Positions 17,901-26,497 of a stretch of 64,000 bases of DNA are shown piece after piece. How positions within the stretch are numbered: the stretch's first letter is position 1; each line of letters begins with the position of its first letter. The DNA is from VXMO01 sp034422835 (GTDB lineage: Bacteria > Chloroflexota > Dehalococcoidia > UBA6926). The notes under the pieces were generated by a model. It saw only the letters and a list, made by a program, of their open reading frames with translations, was not told where the DNA came from and did not search any database. The position numbers and the translations under genes were made by a program. Where the stretch lies: positions 1 to 64,000 of the forward strand of contig DAOUJJ010000015.1 of NCBI GenBank assembly GCA_034422835.1, written 5' to 3'.

Positions 17901-20680
17901 GCATTGCGGGAGTGGACGCGGCGCTGTTCGGAATCAAAGAGACGGGCGAGTTGTCATTCAAGTCAGCACCGGATTTTGAGAATCCGCTTGATGCCGATAA
18001 TGACAACGTGTATGAGGTGACGGTAACCGCGTCGGACGGCAATCTTGAGTCTATCCTGGGCGTAGAGATCACCATCACGAATGTGAACGAACCCCCGTCC
18101 ATCGCTGATTTTGCCACTGTCAGCTACGCGGAGAACGGGACGGCACCTGTGGCGACCTATACGGCCACTGATCCGGAAGGAAGCGACATCACATGGAGCA
18201 TCGCGGGGACCGATGCATCGTGGTTTGAGATAGGCGAGTCGGGGGAGTTGTCATTCAACGCATCACCGGACCATGAGAAGCCGCTTGATGCCAACGAGGA
18301 CAACGTGTATGAGGTGATGGTGAAGGCGTCCGACGGGAATCTGTCATCTACCCACGATGTTGAAGTCACCGTTACAAACGTCAACGAGGCCCCGACGACA
18401 ATCACCGGCCTCACCACCGTGAGCTACGCGGAGAATGACACGTCGAATGTGGCGACATATACCGCCACTGACCCGGAAGGAGAGGGAGTCACGTGGAGCG
18501 TTGCGGGAACGGACGCGGCGCGGTTCTCAATCAGTGAGTCTGGGGTGTTGTCATTCAGATCGCCGCCGGATTATGAGAAGCCACGTGATGCAAATGAGGA
18601 CAACGTGTATGAGGTGACCGTGACCGCCTCCGACGGCAATCTTGAGTCCACGCTGGAGGTAGAAGTTACGGTCACGAACGTCAACGAGGATCCGACGTCA
18701 ATCACCGGCCTCACCACCGTCAGCTATGCGGAGAACGGCACGTCGAATGTGGCGACTTATTCCGCCACTGACCCGGAGGGAGACGAAGTTACGTGGAGCG
18801 TTGCGGGAACGGACGCGGCGCAGTTCTCCATCAGCGAGTCGGGGGAGTTGTCATTCGACAGCCCTCCGAACTTTGAAAGCCCTGTCGATGCGGACGGCAA
18901 CAATACGTACCTGGTTCGGATTGTTGTGAATGACGATGGGAACGAGAGCAGTCTGGATGTGGTGGTCGAGGTTACAGACGCCAATGACGCACCTCGTTTC
19001 CCGTCCGAGGCCGTTGCTGCCGAGATTCCCGAGAATTCATGCCCCGGCGCCCACACCCTGTATCGTGGCATCGGCGAGATGGACGAGGATGGAGACCCTC
19101 TTACATATGCGCTGTCCGGGCTGGATGCTCGATTCTTTGTGATTCATCCACCTACGGGCTATGTAACACTCGGCCCCGGCAAACATCTGGATTTCGAGAC
19201 CTCGCCCAAGCCATTCGAGCTGCGTGTGTCCGTTTCCGACGGGAAGGATGATGCAGGTGAGACGGAGCAGAAGTTTTTGCCGGATGATGAGTTTACTCTC
19301 AGGGTGACCGTTACGGATGTGGATGAGCCGCCTGTTTTTCATGGGACAACAGTGGTGCGCGATCGCTGCGGCAGGCCACAAGGACATGAACCCACTCAGC
19401 TTCAAAGAACGGTTATCTCTGGCGCTCGCGGTGGGAGCCGTGTGGGAGCCGCGCTCTCAACGGCAGATCCGGAGGGAAAGCCTGTCCGGTTCAGGATGGT
19501 CAGTCAATCGGAGCAGGGAGCGTTCATCATCGATGCAGCAAGCGGACAGATCAAGGTTGCGCCCGGTTTCTCACCGAGGGACGCGCGGCGCGTCTATACC
19601 CTCCGCGTTGCCGCAACGGATGGCGAGTTGGAGTCCGAGATCGAGGTGCGTATAGCCGTTGAAAGGGCTCCAAAGCCGCCCCCCGAGCCGACGGTTGACG
19701 ACACTCCTTCTGACGATGATTCTGATGCCGAAGATGATTCTGATGACGAACCCGATGCTCCGCCGGATGACCCGGAACTGGAGCAGGAGATCGTGATTGA
19801 GCCGGAAGAAATCGACGTGCCGGTGACGACAGAGGAGCACACACCCGAAAGACCTGCATCTCTGCCACAGAGACTCCAACGGCGCCCGGAGCCTGAGTTT
19901 GTGCCCGTACCCGGCGCGGTGCAGGTGGCCAGGTTTGCGGCGGTGCAGATCAGCAGTGAGACCGGCCGCGTCCATCTCACGGCCCCTGCCGCCACGCTCG
20001 CCATCCCGTACCAGGTTCGTCTCACTGAGGATGAGATTCCGTGCAGCCGATTGCTTGAGAGGCCCGGATTATTGGAGTGCGTGTATGTCTCCGTGGAGTT
20101 CTTTGACGTGGAGGGCGCGCCACTTGGACAGGCATCTCTCAGTCGTCCGGCGCTGCTTGAGATCGTCTTGAGAAAACAGGAGGACGCAGCAGGGGATTCC
20201 GAAATCGGAAAGGGGAGCGCAGAAATCAGTCGCGGCTCAGTCGAATTGCTGATGAGGCAGAACGATGAGCAGGAGTGGGTATACGTGCACGGAGATCTGA
20301 GAGAACCGGCAGACGGCTCGGTAATCCTGATGGTACGGGTGAGATGGCCGGGGCAGTACATGGTGCTGGTAACTGAATCGAGAGTTGATGAAGTTGATGA
20401 AAAAGATGCCGGTGCCGCAGCGCCCGTGAGTTTCATGGAGGTCGCAAGAGCAAGCGCTCAGCAGGCGCAGAACACAGTCGACGAGAGCCCACCAAGTCGC
20501 GCTGTTCCGTTCGTTTACGATGTTCTCGCCGACTATCCGCAGTCACAACCGGCGCCAATCTTTTCAGCCGAGCCTCAGTCATGGGACGTGGCGCGTCTGT
20601 TGATTGCGTTAGTATTGGACGTGACGGCTGCGCTTTCCGCCGGCTTTTTTCTTCAACGTGTCACTTTCCGACGACTCTAG
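14909..20680 (+). CDS. Giant cadherin-repeat surface protein
   Basis: A 1,923-residue exported protein. A hydrophobic N-terminal segment (ASLLVMVGAVSGAALGVVPA) ends at a likely cleavage site after AKTASAQ. Two cadherin-like domains (nt 15120-15720), an Ig-like domain (15728-16005) and another cadherin domain (16006-16305) come first. Nine near-identical 99-100-residue cadherin-type repeats follow (16319-18997), each with SYAEN...TATDPE...AGTDA...DYE.P.D...DNVY.VTVTASDG...VTVTNVNE. The DPE, DxNDN-like and NVNE motifs suggest calcium binding at domain junctions. Two more repeat-like domains, an acidic linker (19670-19840), a C-terminal domain and a final transmembrane helix complete it. The start is uncertain: GTG 14909, or GTG 14972 in frame. 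A role in adhesion or cell-surface structure is inferred. Confidence 0.85.
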   Translation: MGSGDQRGSDAALDWQAGASRVFSGFRQFTRVIANPAIGASLLVMVGAVSGAALGVVPAKTASAQSVQAQQPLTIEGPTAVEFPENSTDAVATYRVANVAADSTISWSIDGTDARRLSIDTGGVLRFKAAKNFEKPNDGNKDNAYEIELSAVVGSTHISIEVVVTITDVNEPPAFELDSAEFPVEENASANRRVGRAFTVIDPDDGDSWTFSVEGDNANLFHIDAEGQTRVRRGAVLDYEKSRVFRITAVVTDQGGLTDSLPVQISLTDADDPGVVTFSPSKPFIGVPFTATVSDQDGVTGRIRWRWHRAMNADDEFERIDGATRSSYTPVEDDEGYILRVIITYADNFEDRASASGISAAVGRNTAPQFESASINLTVPEEAPAGTDVGDPVTATDSDDDDLGYTLSGEDASYFVVNDSTGQVTVGAEALPDSETKASYTVIITATDEAGATASITVTISATVPNAPPVITGSAAVSYAENGTASVATYTATDPEEDEITWSVAGTDAARFGISESGELSFNLPPDYEKPLDADEDNVYAVTITASDGNLESTRGVEITVTNVDEAVPITGSATVSYAENSVASVAKYAGTDPEGNEVTWSMTGADAAKFSISTTGELTFKSPPDYETPFDTDTDNVYAVTVTASDGSLESTLDIQVTVTNVNEAPAITGSASVSYAENGTTAVATYSATDPDGDGITWSVKGTEAAKFEISEAGVLSFKSPPDFEKPLDTNNDNVYEVTVTASDGSLESTLNVKVTVTNVNEVPSFTSSAIVSYPENKARNVATYSATDPEGAEISWSIAGTDATVFEISESGELTFDSPPDYENPRDADKDNVYAVTVTASDGSLESTLEIHVTVTNVNEAPSIADSAPVSYPENSTASVETYTATDPEKNEITWIIEGTDAARFEISESGELSFKTPPDYEEPRDGNDDRVYEVTVTASDGNLSSSQDVEVTVTDVNEAPSISGDPAVNYKENRTTNLAVYSATDPEGDGITWSIAGVDAALFGIKETGELSFKSAPDFENPLDADNDNVYEVTVTASDGNLESILGVEITITNVNEPPSIADFATVSYAENGTAPVATYTATDPEGSDITWSIAGTDASWFEIGESGELSFNASPDHEKPLDANEDNVYEVMVKASDGNLSSTHDVEVTVTNVNEAPTTITGLTTVSYAENDTSNVATYTATDPEGEGVTWSVAGTDAARFSISESGVLSFRSPPDYEKPRDANEDNVYEVTVTASDGNLESTLEVEVTVTNVNEDPTSITGLTTVSYAENGTSNVATYSATDPEGDEVTWSVAGTDAAQFSISESGELSFDSPPNFESPVDADGNNTYLVRIVVNDDGNESSLDVVVEVTDANDAPRFPSEAVAAEIPENSCPGAHTLYRGIGEMDEDGDPLTYALSGLDARFFVIHPPTGYVTLGPGKHLDFETSPKPFELRVSVSDGKDDAGETEQKFLPDDEFTLRVTVTDVDEPPVFHGTTVVRDRCGRPQGHEPTQLQRTVISGARGGSRVGAALSTADPEGKPVRFRMVSQSEQGAFIIDAASGQIKVAPGFSPRDARRVYTLRVAATDGELESEIEVRIAVERAPKPPPEPTVDDTPSDDDSDAEDDSDDEPDAPPDDPELEQEIVIEPEEIDVPVTTEEHTPERPASLPQRLQRRPEPEFVPVPGAVQVARFAAVQISSETGRVHLTAPAATLAIPYQVRLTEDEIPCSRLLERPGLLECVYVSVEFFDVEGAPLGQASLSRPALLEIVLRKQEDAAGDSEIGKGSAEISRGSVELLMRQNDEQEWVYVHGDLREPADGSVILMVRVRWPGQYMVLVTESRVDEVDEKDAGAAAPVSFMEVARASAQQAQNTVDESPPSRAVPFVYDVLADYPQSQPAPIFSAEPQSWDVARLLIALVLDVTAALSAGFFLQRVTFRRL
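16319..18997 (+). repeat. Nine tandem coding repeats, 297-300 bp each
   Basis: Units begin near 16319, 16616, 16913, 17210, 17507, 17804, 18101, 18401 and 18701. The spacing is exactly 297 bp for the first six intervals and 300 bp for the last two, where one codon is added before the Ile of ITGL. High similarity at DNA level suggests recent duplication or recombination between units. Confidence 0.88.
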
Positions 20681-20699
20681 ATGACCGCAGAGGTATTGA

Positions 20700-21638
20700 T
20701 TGACTGAGCATATCGCCTCCAGCCCCGCGATTGAGGTTGCGGGTCTCCGAAAATCGTATGGCAGCTTTGAGGCCGTCAAGGGCGTCGACCTGCGTGTCGA
20801 GACCGGGGAGGTCTATGCCCTGCTTGGGCCGAATGGGGCAGGGAAGACGACGATGGTCGAGATCCTTGAAGGCCACAGGGATCGAAGCGCGGGAACAGTT
20901 GCGGTGCTGGGGCATGACCCCGCGCGGGGTGAAAGGGCATTTCGTGAACGCATCGGCATCGTCCTGCAGACGACGAGCGTTGACCAGTATCTGTCCGCCG
21001 CGGAAACGGTGAATCTCTTTCGCGGCTATTATCCCGACCCACTGCCGCTCGACGTGATCCTCGAAGCGACCGGCCTGACCGAACAGGCTCGTGTTCGCGT
21101 AGGGAAACTCTCGGGCGGCCAACAGAGGCGGCTTGACGTTGCGGTGGGGTTGGCCGGCAACCCTGAGCTGCTGTTCCTCGATGAGCCGACCACCGGCTTT
21201 GATCCGTCGGCACGCCGCGGCGCGTGGGACATGGTGAAAAACCTCCAGGAACTCGGCAAGACGATCCTCCTGACAACGCATTACATGGAAGAGGCGGAAT
21301 ACCTGGCGGACCGCGTTGGAATCATGGTTGAGGGCCGTGTCGTCGTGGAGGGGTCACCACAGGAGATTGCGGGAGCCGGCGGCGCGACATTCATCCGAAT
21401 CCGCCTGCCGGACGGCTCGGCAACGCCGCCCGAGACTTTGGGCGCGCTTGCCGCAGGCGGGCAGGGGGTATTTGAAATTCAGACGGCGACACCCACGGCG
21501 GTTCTGCATCAATTGACTGCGTGGGCAGTTGCGGAGGGCATAGAGTTCGAGGAAATCTCAGTCACGCGGCCATCGCTTGAGGACATCTTCATCGAGGTGA
21601 CGAGTTCCAACGGGCAAAACGGAGGCGGTGAAGCGTGA
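20700..21638 (+). CDS. ABC transporter ATP-binding protein (DrrA/CcmA-type exporter)
   Basis: A 312-residue ATPase with Walker A GPNGAGKTT, signature LSGGQQRRLDVAVGL, Walker B LLFLDEPTTGFDP and the switch histidine in TTHYMEEAE. The region after the core (AGGATFIRIRLPDGS and LTAWAVAEGIEFEEIS then VTRPSLEDIFIEVT) matches the C-terminal domain of daunorubicin-resistance-type ABC-2 exporters. It is translated from TTG 20700, after AGAGG, only 19 nt downstream of the cadherin gene stop. The permease gene overlaps its end by 4 bp. The substrate is unknown; drugs, lipids or polysaccharides are possible. Confidence 0.88.
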   Translation: MTEHIASSPAIEVAGLRKSYGSFEAVKGVDLRVETGEVYALLGPNGAGKTTMVEILEGHRDRSAGTVAVLGHDPARGERAFRERIGIVLQTTSVDQYLSAAETVNLFRGYYPDPLPLDVILEATGLTEQARVRVGKLSGGQQRRLDVAVGLAGNPELLFLDEPTTGFDPSARRGAWDMVKNLQELGKTILLTTHYMEEAEYLADRVGIMVEGRVVVEGSPQEIAGAGGATFIRIRLPDGSATPPETLGALAAGGQGVFEIQTATPTAVLHQLTAWAVAEGIEFEEISVTRPSLEDIFIEVTSSNGQNGGGEA

Positions 21639-22408
21639 GCATCGTCAGGCTGGCGCTTCGACAGACGCGCTACCAGAACACGGCTTTCTGGCGAAACCCC
21701 GCCGCCGCCTTTTTCACCATCGTTTTTCCGCTCATGTTCCTGGTGATTTTCAACCTGCTTTTCGGTAGCAACGAGGTCCAGTTCGAGGGCGGCACGGCGA
21801 GCCTGTCGACGTTCTATGTTCCGGGCATCATGGTCTTCGCTCTTGTGGGCGCCTGTTACAACAACATCGCGATGACTCTCGCCTTCAACCGTGACAATGG
21901 CCTGCTCAAGCGGATACGCGGCACACCGCTGCCGCCGGGGGCGCTGATTGCGGGCTACGTGATTCACTCGGTGCTGCTGGCCATATTGCTTGTCATTATC
22001 GTGCTTGCGGCCGGTGTGTTGATCTTTGGCGTGGATCTGCCAACCACGCGCATGGCGGCGTTCATCGTGACGTGCATCGTAGGGGCGGCAACATTCTGCG
22101 CCCTGGGTATAGCCGTGGCGAATCTCATTCCGAACGCGGACGCCGCGCCCGCCATCGTGAATGCGAGCATCCTGCCGCTGCTGTTCATCTCCGATGTGTT
22201 CATTCCAATGGACGATGCGCCGGCGTGGTTGACCACGTTCGCGGACGTCTTTCCCGTGCGCCACTTCGCGACAGCCATGCATGAATCGTTCCACCCATTT
22301 GCCACCGGCTCCGGCTTTGAGCCGATCAACCTTGGGGTTATGGGAGTGTGGCTGGTGGCGAGTGGCGTGTTGGCCGTGCGGTTTTTCAGATGGGAGCGTC
22401 GGCGCTGA
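21635..22408 (+). CDS. ABC-2 type transporter permease
   Basis: A 257-residue membrane protein with six predicted helices and the ABC-2 permease layout: RNPAAAFFTIVFPLMFLVIF in the first helix region, FNRDNGLLKRIRGTPLPPG before the central helices, and NLIPNADAAPAIVNASILPL followed by FISDVFIPMDDAPAWLTTFA, the usual late motif. The GTG start overlaps the ATPase stop (GTGA), so the two are translationally coupled and should form one exporter. No substrate can be inferred from the neighbours, which are the giant surface protein upstream and a convergent liv operon downstream. Confidence 0.87.
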   Translation: MSIVRLALRQTRYQNTAFWRNPAAAFFTIVFPLMFLVIFNLLFGSNEVQFEGGTASLSTFYVPGIMVFALVGACYNNIAMTLAFNRDNGLLKRIRGTPLPPGALIAGYVIHSVLLAILLVIIVLAAGVLIFGVDLPTTRMAAFIVTCIVGAATFCALGIAVANLIPNADAAPAIVNASILPLLFISDVFIPMDDAPAWLTTFADVFPVRHFATAMHESFHPFATGSGFEPINLGVMGVWLVASGVLAVRFFRWERRR

Positions 22409-22448
22409 CGCCACTCGCACGACCGTAGTTGGGAGGGTTTTGCCCCCG

Positions 22449-23225
22449 CTACTCCTCGTCGTCCTCTCGTCCCAGGAAGACCTGCGTGAGGATGTCCGAG
22501 TCCTCTATTTCTTGGGGTGTGCCCTCAAACGCCACGCGCGCCCGTTCCAGGATGTAGCCGCGGTTTACGATGTTCAGCGCGCCCCTGATGTTGTGCTCTA
22601 CGAGCACGATCGTCGTGCCGAACGTCTTGCTTATCTCCGTGACCCTCTGAAATACCTCCGAGACGATGATGGGAGCAAGCCCGAGCGTGGGCTCATCCAA
22701 CAACAGCATCTCGGGCGATGACATGAGACCTCGTCCGAGCGCGAGCATCTGCTGCTGCCCGCCGGACATGGCGCTTGCCGGATCGCGCCGCTTATCGCGC
22801 AGGACTGGGAAGAACTCCATGACAGCGTCAAGGCGCCGGTTTCGCTCAGCGGCATCGCTGACGTGCATTCCGCCAAGCTCCAGGTTCTCCTGAACGTTGA
22901 GATGCGTGAAGACGCGGCGGCCCTGCGGAACGAGGGAGATGCCGCGCTTGACGATCTCATGCGTCGGTGAATTCAGGACATCGTTGCGCCACCGGATCAA
23001 GCCCGTTGAGACGGGCGCCATTCCCATGACTGCCTTGAGGATGGTGGACTTGCCCGCGCCGTTGGGCCCCATGAGCGCGACGACTTCACCGGGGTAGATC
23101 TGCACGGAAACGTGGTCAAGGGCGATAACCGCGCCGTAGTGAACCGAGACATCGCTCAGTTCCAGCAGCGGTGAAGCGGTGTTTTCCTGCTGCTCGTTGG
23201 CGCCGTTCTGCTCGTGTGCGGTCAT
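22449..23225 (-). CDS. livF: Branched-chain amino acid-type ABC transporter ATP-binding protein LivF
   Basis: An ATPase of the HAAT importer family. It has Walker A GPNGAGKST, signature MSGGQQQMLALGRGLM, Walker B MLLLDEPTLGLAP and VEHNIRGALNIVNRGYILE, all typical of LivF. The frame opens upstream at 23264, but the ATG ending at 23225 follows a purine-rich GGCGAGGCGAAC and lies 16 nt after the livG stop, so it is preferred. It is the last gene of the run livH, livM, livG, livF. Such systems carry branched-chain amino acids, amides or urea; the substrate is not fixed here. Confidence 0.92.
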   Translation of the reverse strand: MTAHEQNGANEQQENTASPLLELSDVSVHYGAVIALDHVSVQIYPGEVVALMGPNGAGKSTILKAVMGMAPVSTGLIRWRNDVLNSPTHEIVKRGISLVPQGRRVFTHLNVQENLELGGMHVSDAAERNRRLDAVMEFFPVLRDKRRDPASAMSGGQQQMLALGRGLMSSPEMLLLDEPTLGLAPIIVSEVFQRVTEISKTFGTTIVLVEHNIRGALNIVNRGYILERARVAFEGTPQEIEDSDILTQVFLGREDDEE

Positions 23226-23241
23226 GTTCGCCTCGCCGTCA

Positions 23242-24006
23242 TCAGTTGCCCAGGTACGCTTCAATGACTGCCGGATCGTTCAGCACGCGGTCGGGCTGCC
23301 CGTGCGCCAGCAGCCGCCCGCTGTCCATGACGATGAGGTAGTCGGAGAGCTCGCGCACGATGCCCATGTTGTGGGATACGAAGATGATCGTCCTGCCGTT
23401 TTCCTGCAGCTCCCGCATGACGCCCTTGACGACCTCGATCATGTGAAGGGCGAGCCCGGCAAAAGGCTCGTCAAAGAGATAGACCTGAGTGTTCATCGCC
23501 ATCAGGCGGCCAACCTCCAGGAGCTTTCGCTGGCCGTATGACAGCTCTTCCGCCAGGTCGTTGCGCTTTTCCCACAGGCCCACCACGCGCAGGATTCTCT
23601 CCGCCCGCTCCCTATGCTCCTTGCGGGCCCGCTGGAAGAGCGAGAGAAGAGACGACCTCTCCGTCATCACAACGTAGAGATTATCGAGGACGCTGATCTG
23701 CTCGAAGAGCCGCACGTCCTGGAATGTTCGGGTCAGTCCGATGCCGGGGGAGTTGTACGGCCTGATCATGCGGAGGCGCGTTGGTCCGACGATGACCATC
23801 CCGCCGTCGAGTGGCAGGGTCCCGCTGAGGAGGTTGATCAGTGTTGACTTGCCGGAGCCATTGGGGCCGATGATGCACGTGATAAGACCGCGCGGGATGC
23901 TGATGGAGAGGCGGTCGACCGCATAGACGCCGCCAAAGTGCTTCTCAATGTCGAGCGTCTGAAGGACGAATGATCCTCCGAACCGGTGTTGTTCGTACCC
24001 TGTCAT
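23242..24006 (-). CDS. livG: Branched-chain amino acid-type ABC transporter ATP-binding protein LivG
   Basis: A 254-residue ATPase with Walker A GPNGSGKST, the LivG-type GIGLTRTFQDVRLFEQISVLDNL region, signature LSYGQRKLLEVGRLMAMN, Walker B VYLFDEPFAGLA and switch histidine VSHNMGIV. The Walker B region reads YLFDEPFAG rather than the more usual LLLDEPAAG, and the D-loop lacks the usual Asn-Pro. Its start overlaps the livM stop by 4 bp. It pairs with LivF to power the importer. Confidence 0.92.
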   Translation of the reverse strand: MTGYEQHRFGGSFVLQTLDIEKHFGGVYAVDRLSISIPRGLITCIIGPNGSGKSTLINLLSGTLPLDGGMVIVGPTRLRMIRPYNSPGIGLTRTFQDVRLFEQISVLDNLYVVMTERSSLLSLFQRARKEHRERAERILRVVGLWEKRNDLAEELSYGQRKLLEVGRLMAMNTQVYLFDEPFAGLALHMIEVVKGVMRELQENGRTIIFVSHNMGIVRELSDYLIVMDSGRLLAHGQPDRVLNDPAVIEAYLGN

Positions 24007-25052
24007 AACTTGAACCGTCCTGCGACTCCCTGCGGCCTGAACAGCATCAGAAGCACCAGCAGCGTTCCCAGTATGATCTGCCGCACCTGGCCGACGTGCT
24101 CCGGCGGCAGGAACGGCACAAAGCGGACTCCCTCCTCCAACAGCACAAACGCCAGCGCGCCGAGCAGCGATCCCCAGATACTGGCCAGCCCGCCAAGGAT
24201 CACGATAGCGACAAGGAGAATCGATTCAAGGAGAATGAAGGAATTGGGGTCAACGAAGGAGGTGTACGTGGCGAGCATCGCCCCCGCCAGCCCGGCCATC
24301 ATGGCGGAGATTACCCAGATGGCCAGCTTGTACCGGGATGAACGATAGCCGAACACCTCAATCGCGTCCTCGTCCTCACGCACGGCCTTGAGCACCCGCC
24401 CGAATGAGGACGTGACGATGAGCCACGATATGCCGACGATGATGGCGAGGAATACCAGCGTGAGCAGTAGAAATTCAAGGTCGTCATTGATGGTGTAGCC
24501 AAAGATGACGGGCTTCGGAATCTGGTGAATGCCGAAAGGTCCGCGCGTGACCCATTGCCAGTTGACAAAAATGTTGTAGGCAATGATGGCGAAACCGAAT
24601 GACACGAGCACGTAGACATCGTCCCGGAACCGGCTGAACGCTACGCCAACAAGGAAAGCGACCACCCCGCATAGAACCACGGCCACGGGCAGCGCGGCGA
24701 AGAACGGCCACGCGAATATCTGGATGATTTCTCCCTCCAAAAGCTCTTGTCGCGGGTTGGCCGTCAACACGGCCACCGTGTACGCGCCGATGCCGTAGAA
24801 TCCCACGTGGCCGACGGAGAGCAGGCCAGCGTAGCCGAGAACGAGGTTCAGGCTGACGGCCAGCATTGCCCAGATGGCGAATACCGTCATCAGGGTGATG
24901 GAGAATCCCGTGCCGCGCGTCAACATAAAGGACGCCGCAGCCAATACGACGATGACCGTTGCCCAGATTTCCAGGTGATTGCGCAAGGAGAACAAAATTA
25001 TCTGCGGCAGCCGCGAAAGGCCCTGCGCGAGTTCCTGTTGACGTGTCTGCAT
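24003..25052 (-). CDS. livM: Branched-chain amino acid-type ABC transporter permease LivM
   Basis: A 349-residue permease with eight or more predicted helices. The N-terminal core LNLVLGYAGLLSVGHVGFYGIGAYTVA is the LivM/LivH signature, and LKAVREDEDAIEVFGYRSSRYKL is the cytoplasmic loop that meets the ATPase. ILGGLASIWGSLLGALAFVL is the late family motif. It is translationally coupled to livG by a 4-bp overlap and lies 9 nt after livH. It would form a heterodimeric channel with LivH. Confidence 0.92.
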   Translation of the reverse strand: MQTRQQELAQGLSRLPQIILFSLRNHLEIWATVIVVLAAASFMLTRGTGFSITLMTVFAIWAMLAVSLNLVLGYAGLLSVGHVGFYGIGAYTVAVLTANPRQELLEGEIIQIFAWPFFAALPVAVVLCGVVAFLVGVAFSRFRDDVYVLVSFGFAIIAYNIFVNWQWVTRGPFGIHQIPKPVIFGYTINDDLEFLLLTLVFLAIIVGISWLIVTSSFGRVLKAVREDEDAIEVFGYRSSRYKLAIWVISAMMAGLAGAMLATYTSFVDPNSFILLESILLVAIVILGGLASIWGSLLGALAFVLLEEGVRFVPFLPPEHVGQVRQIILGTLLVLLMLFRPQGVAGRFKL

Positions 25053-25061
25053 TGTCTGTTC

Positions 25062-26423
25062 CTACCGCCGCGGAATGATTCCTCTTGGCCAGAACGAAAG
25101 GAACAGAATGAGGAGGATGAGCGCGACGCCGTCCTGCCACTCTCCGGCGATGTCCCAGATGCCAAACTGCTCCACGACGCCAAGCAGGAACCCGCCGAGA
25201 ATCGCGCCGTAGAGGTTGCCGATGCCGCCAACGACGGACGCGATCCAACCCTTTAGAAGCAGCTCCAGCCCCATGCGCGGCTGAATCGCGATGTCCTGTC
25301 CGGTGAGTATTCCGGCGAATGCCGCGTACATGGCCCCGATGAAAAAGACGATGGCGATTATCGCCGTGGTGTTGATGCCAACGACACGGGCAATCTGCTC
25401 GTCGTCGCCGATGGCGCGGATAAGCTTGCCGAGCGGTGATCTGTGTATGAGGAACCACAGCAGGACAAAACCGACGAATGCGCAGCCGATGGCGAACAAT
25501 GCAAACGCCTTGAACGTCGCGCCGCCCAGCGTTAGCAGGTTATTGCCGAAAGGGGCGGGCAGCGGGTGTGTGGTGTTGGAGAAAACCATGACAAGAATCG
25601 CCGTAATGGTCAGCAGCACCCCGAGTGTTGCGACAAGCATGATCAGGGTTGAGCGGGCCCGTATGAGGATAAATGCGTACAGCCCGCGATAGAGCGCCAG
25701 GCTCACGGCTCCCGCTAGGAGGCAGGACACCAGCCAACTGATGTAGAGGCGTGATTCCGGGGTTTGGGCGAGCGTGATAGCCGCGACTGTCCCGATAACA
25801 AGCCCGATGACGGCGCTGAGAATGGCGACCCATCGGCCGGACCTCGCTGCGCCGGGAGCGAATCGACCCAGCGACCAGTAGAGAGCCGTCCCGATCATGG
25901 CAGCGACGATGAGCGCTATCAGTGGGGCGGTGGTCTGATGGAGATTGTCCGGAGACAGGAGAAGGATCGTGGTGTAGCCGCCCGCGACTATCGCAACGAT
26001 GGAATAGGCTGCTCGGACAAGCGGGGCAGAGTAACGGCTCCGCAGGCGTTCAAAGAATGCGGTGTGCAGCGCCCACGCGACGACTCCGGCAACCACAAAT
26101 CCGAGGGCGATATTCAGGCCGATATTCGCGGGGTCGTAGGCAGTGTCGGTTGCCTGCCCGGCCCTGAGATAGAAGACGGCGTAGGCGCCGATTGCCGCCG
26201 CCGCACCGTAGTAGAGGTCAAAGAACCAGACCGTGCTGTAAACAAGCGTGAATCCGAGCGCAAGGATGGCGTACACTGCGCCCACGTTCAGGCCGTTGAT
26301 AGTGAATTGCAGGGTCTGATCAGGAGACTCGGTGATTTTCCACGCGATGTATGCGACGGCCGCAAGCGTAAGCGCGATGGCAAGTATGAGAGTGGGCCTG
26401 CCGGGTCGCGTGAGGGCATCCAT
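25062..26423 (-). CDS. livH: Branched-chain amino acid-type ABC transporter permease LivH, enlarged
   Basis: A LivH-family permease of 453 residues, about 150 longer than usual. The family core is present at both ends: GLNVGAVYAILALGFTLVYS near the start, and ATLGVLLT, LIRAIGDDEQIARVVGI and GGIGNLYGAILGGFLLGVVE near the end. An extra segment at about residues 115-235 adds roughly four hydrophobic helices (AYSIVAIVAGGYTTILLL, APLIALIVAAMIGTALYW, VAILSAVIGLVIGTVAAIT). It looks like a partial internal duplication of the ALxxxFxxLRxR...LI region. It is the first gene of the operon, and no binding-protein gene is found nearby, so the periplasmic receptor must be encoded elsewhere. Confidence 0.88.
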   Translation of the reverse strand: MDALTRPGRPTLILAIALTLAAVAYIAWKITESPDQTLQFTINGLNVGAVYAILALGFTLVYSTVWFFDLYYGAAAAIGAYAVFYLRAGQATDTAYDPANIGLNIALGFVVAGVVAWALHTAFFERLRSRYSAPLVRAAYSIVAIVAGGYTTILLLSPDNLHQTTAPLIALIVAAMIGTALYWSLGRFAPGAARSGRWVAILSAVIGLVIGTVAAITLAQTPESRLYISWLVSCLLAGAVSLALYRGLYAFILIRARSTLIMLVATLGVLLTITAILVMVFSNTTHPLPAPFGNNLLTLGGATFKAFALFAIGCAFVGFVLLWFLIHRSPLGKLIRAIGDDEQIARVVGINTTAIIAIVFFIGAMYAAFAGILTGQDIAIQPRMGLELLLKGWIASVVGGIGNLYGAILGGFLLGVVEQFGIWDIAGEWQDGVALILLILFLSFWPRGIIPRR

Positions 26424-26497
26424 GCAGTGCGGCCTCCGATTATGAAATCACCTTCATCGTATCAGAGGCAAAGCTGCGCGCCGTAGAGTCGCCCGGA

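Noticed and set aside
16319..18997. Tandem repeats considered as a CRISPR array or satellite
   Set aside because: The unit is about 297 bp, fully coding, and encodes cadherin-type domains; there are no short repeats with unique spacers.
24484..25458. Minus-strand open frame of 324 codons overlapping livM and livH
   Set aside because: It reads in a different frame from both permeases, has no membrane segments, and is arginine/histidine-rich.
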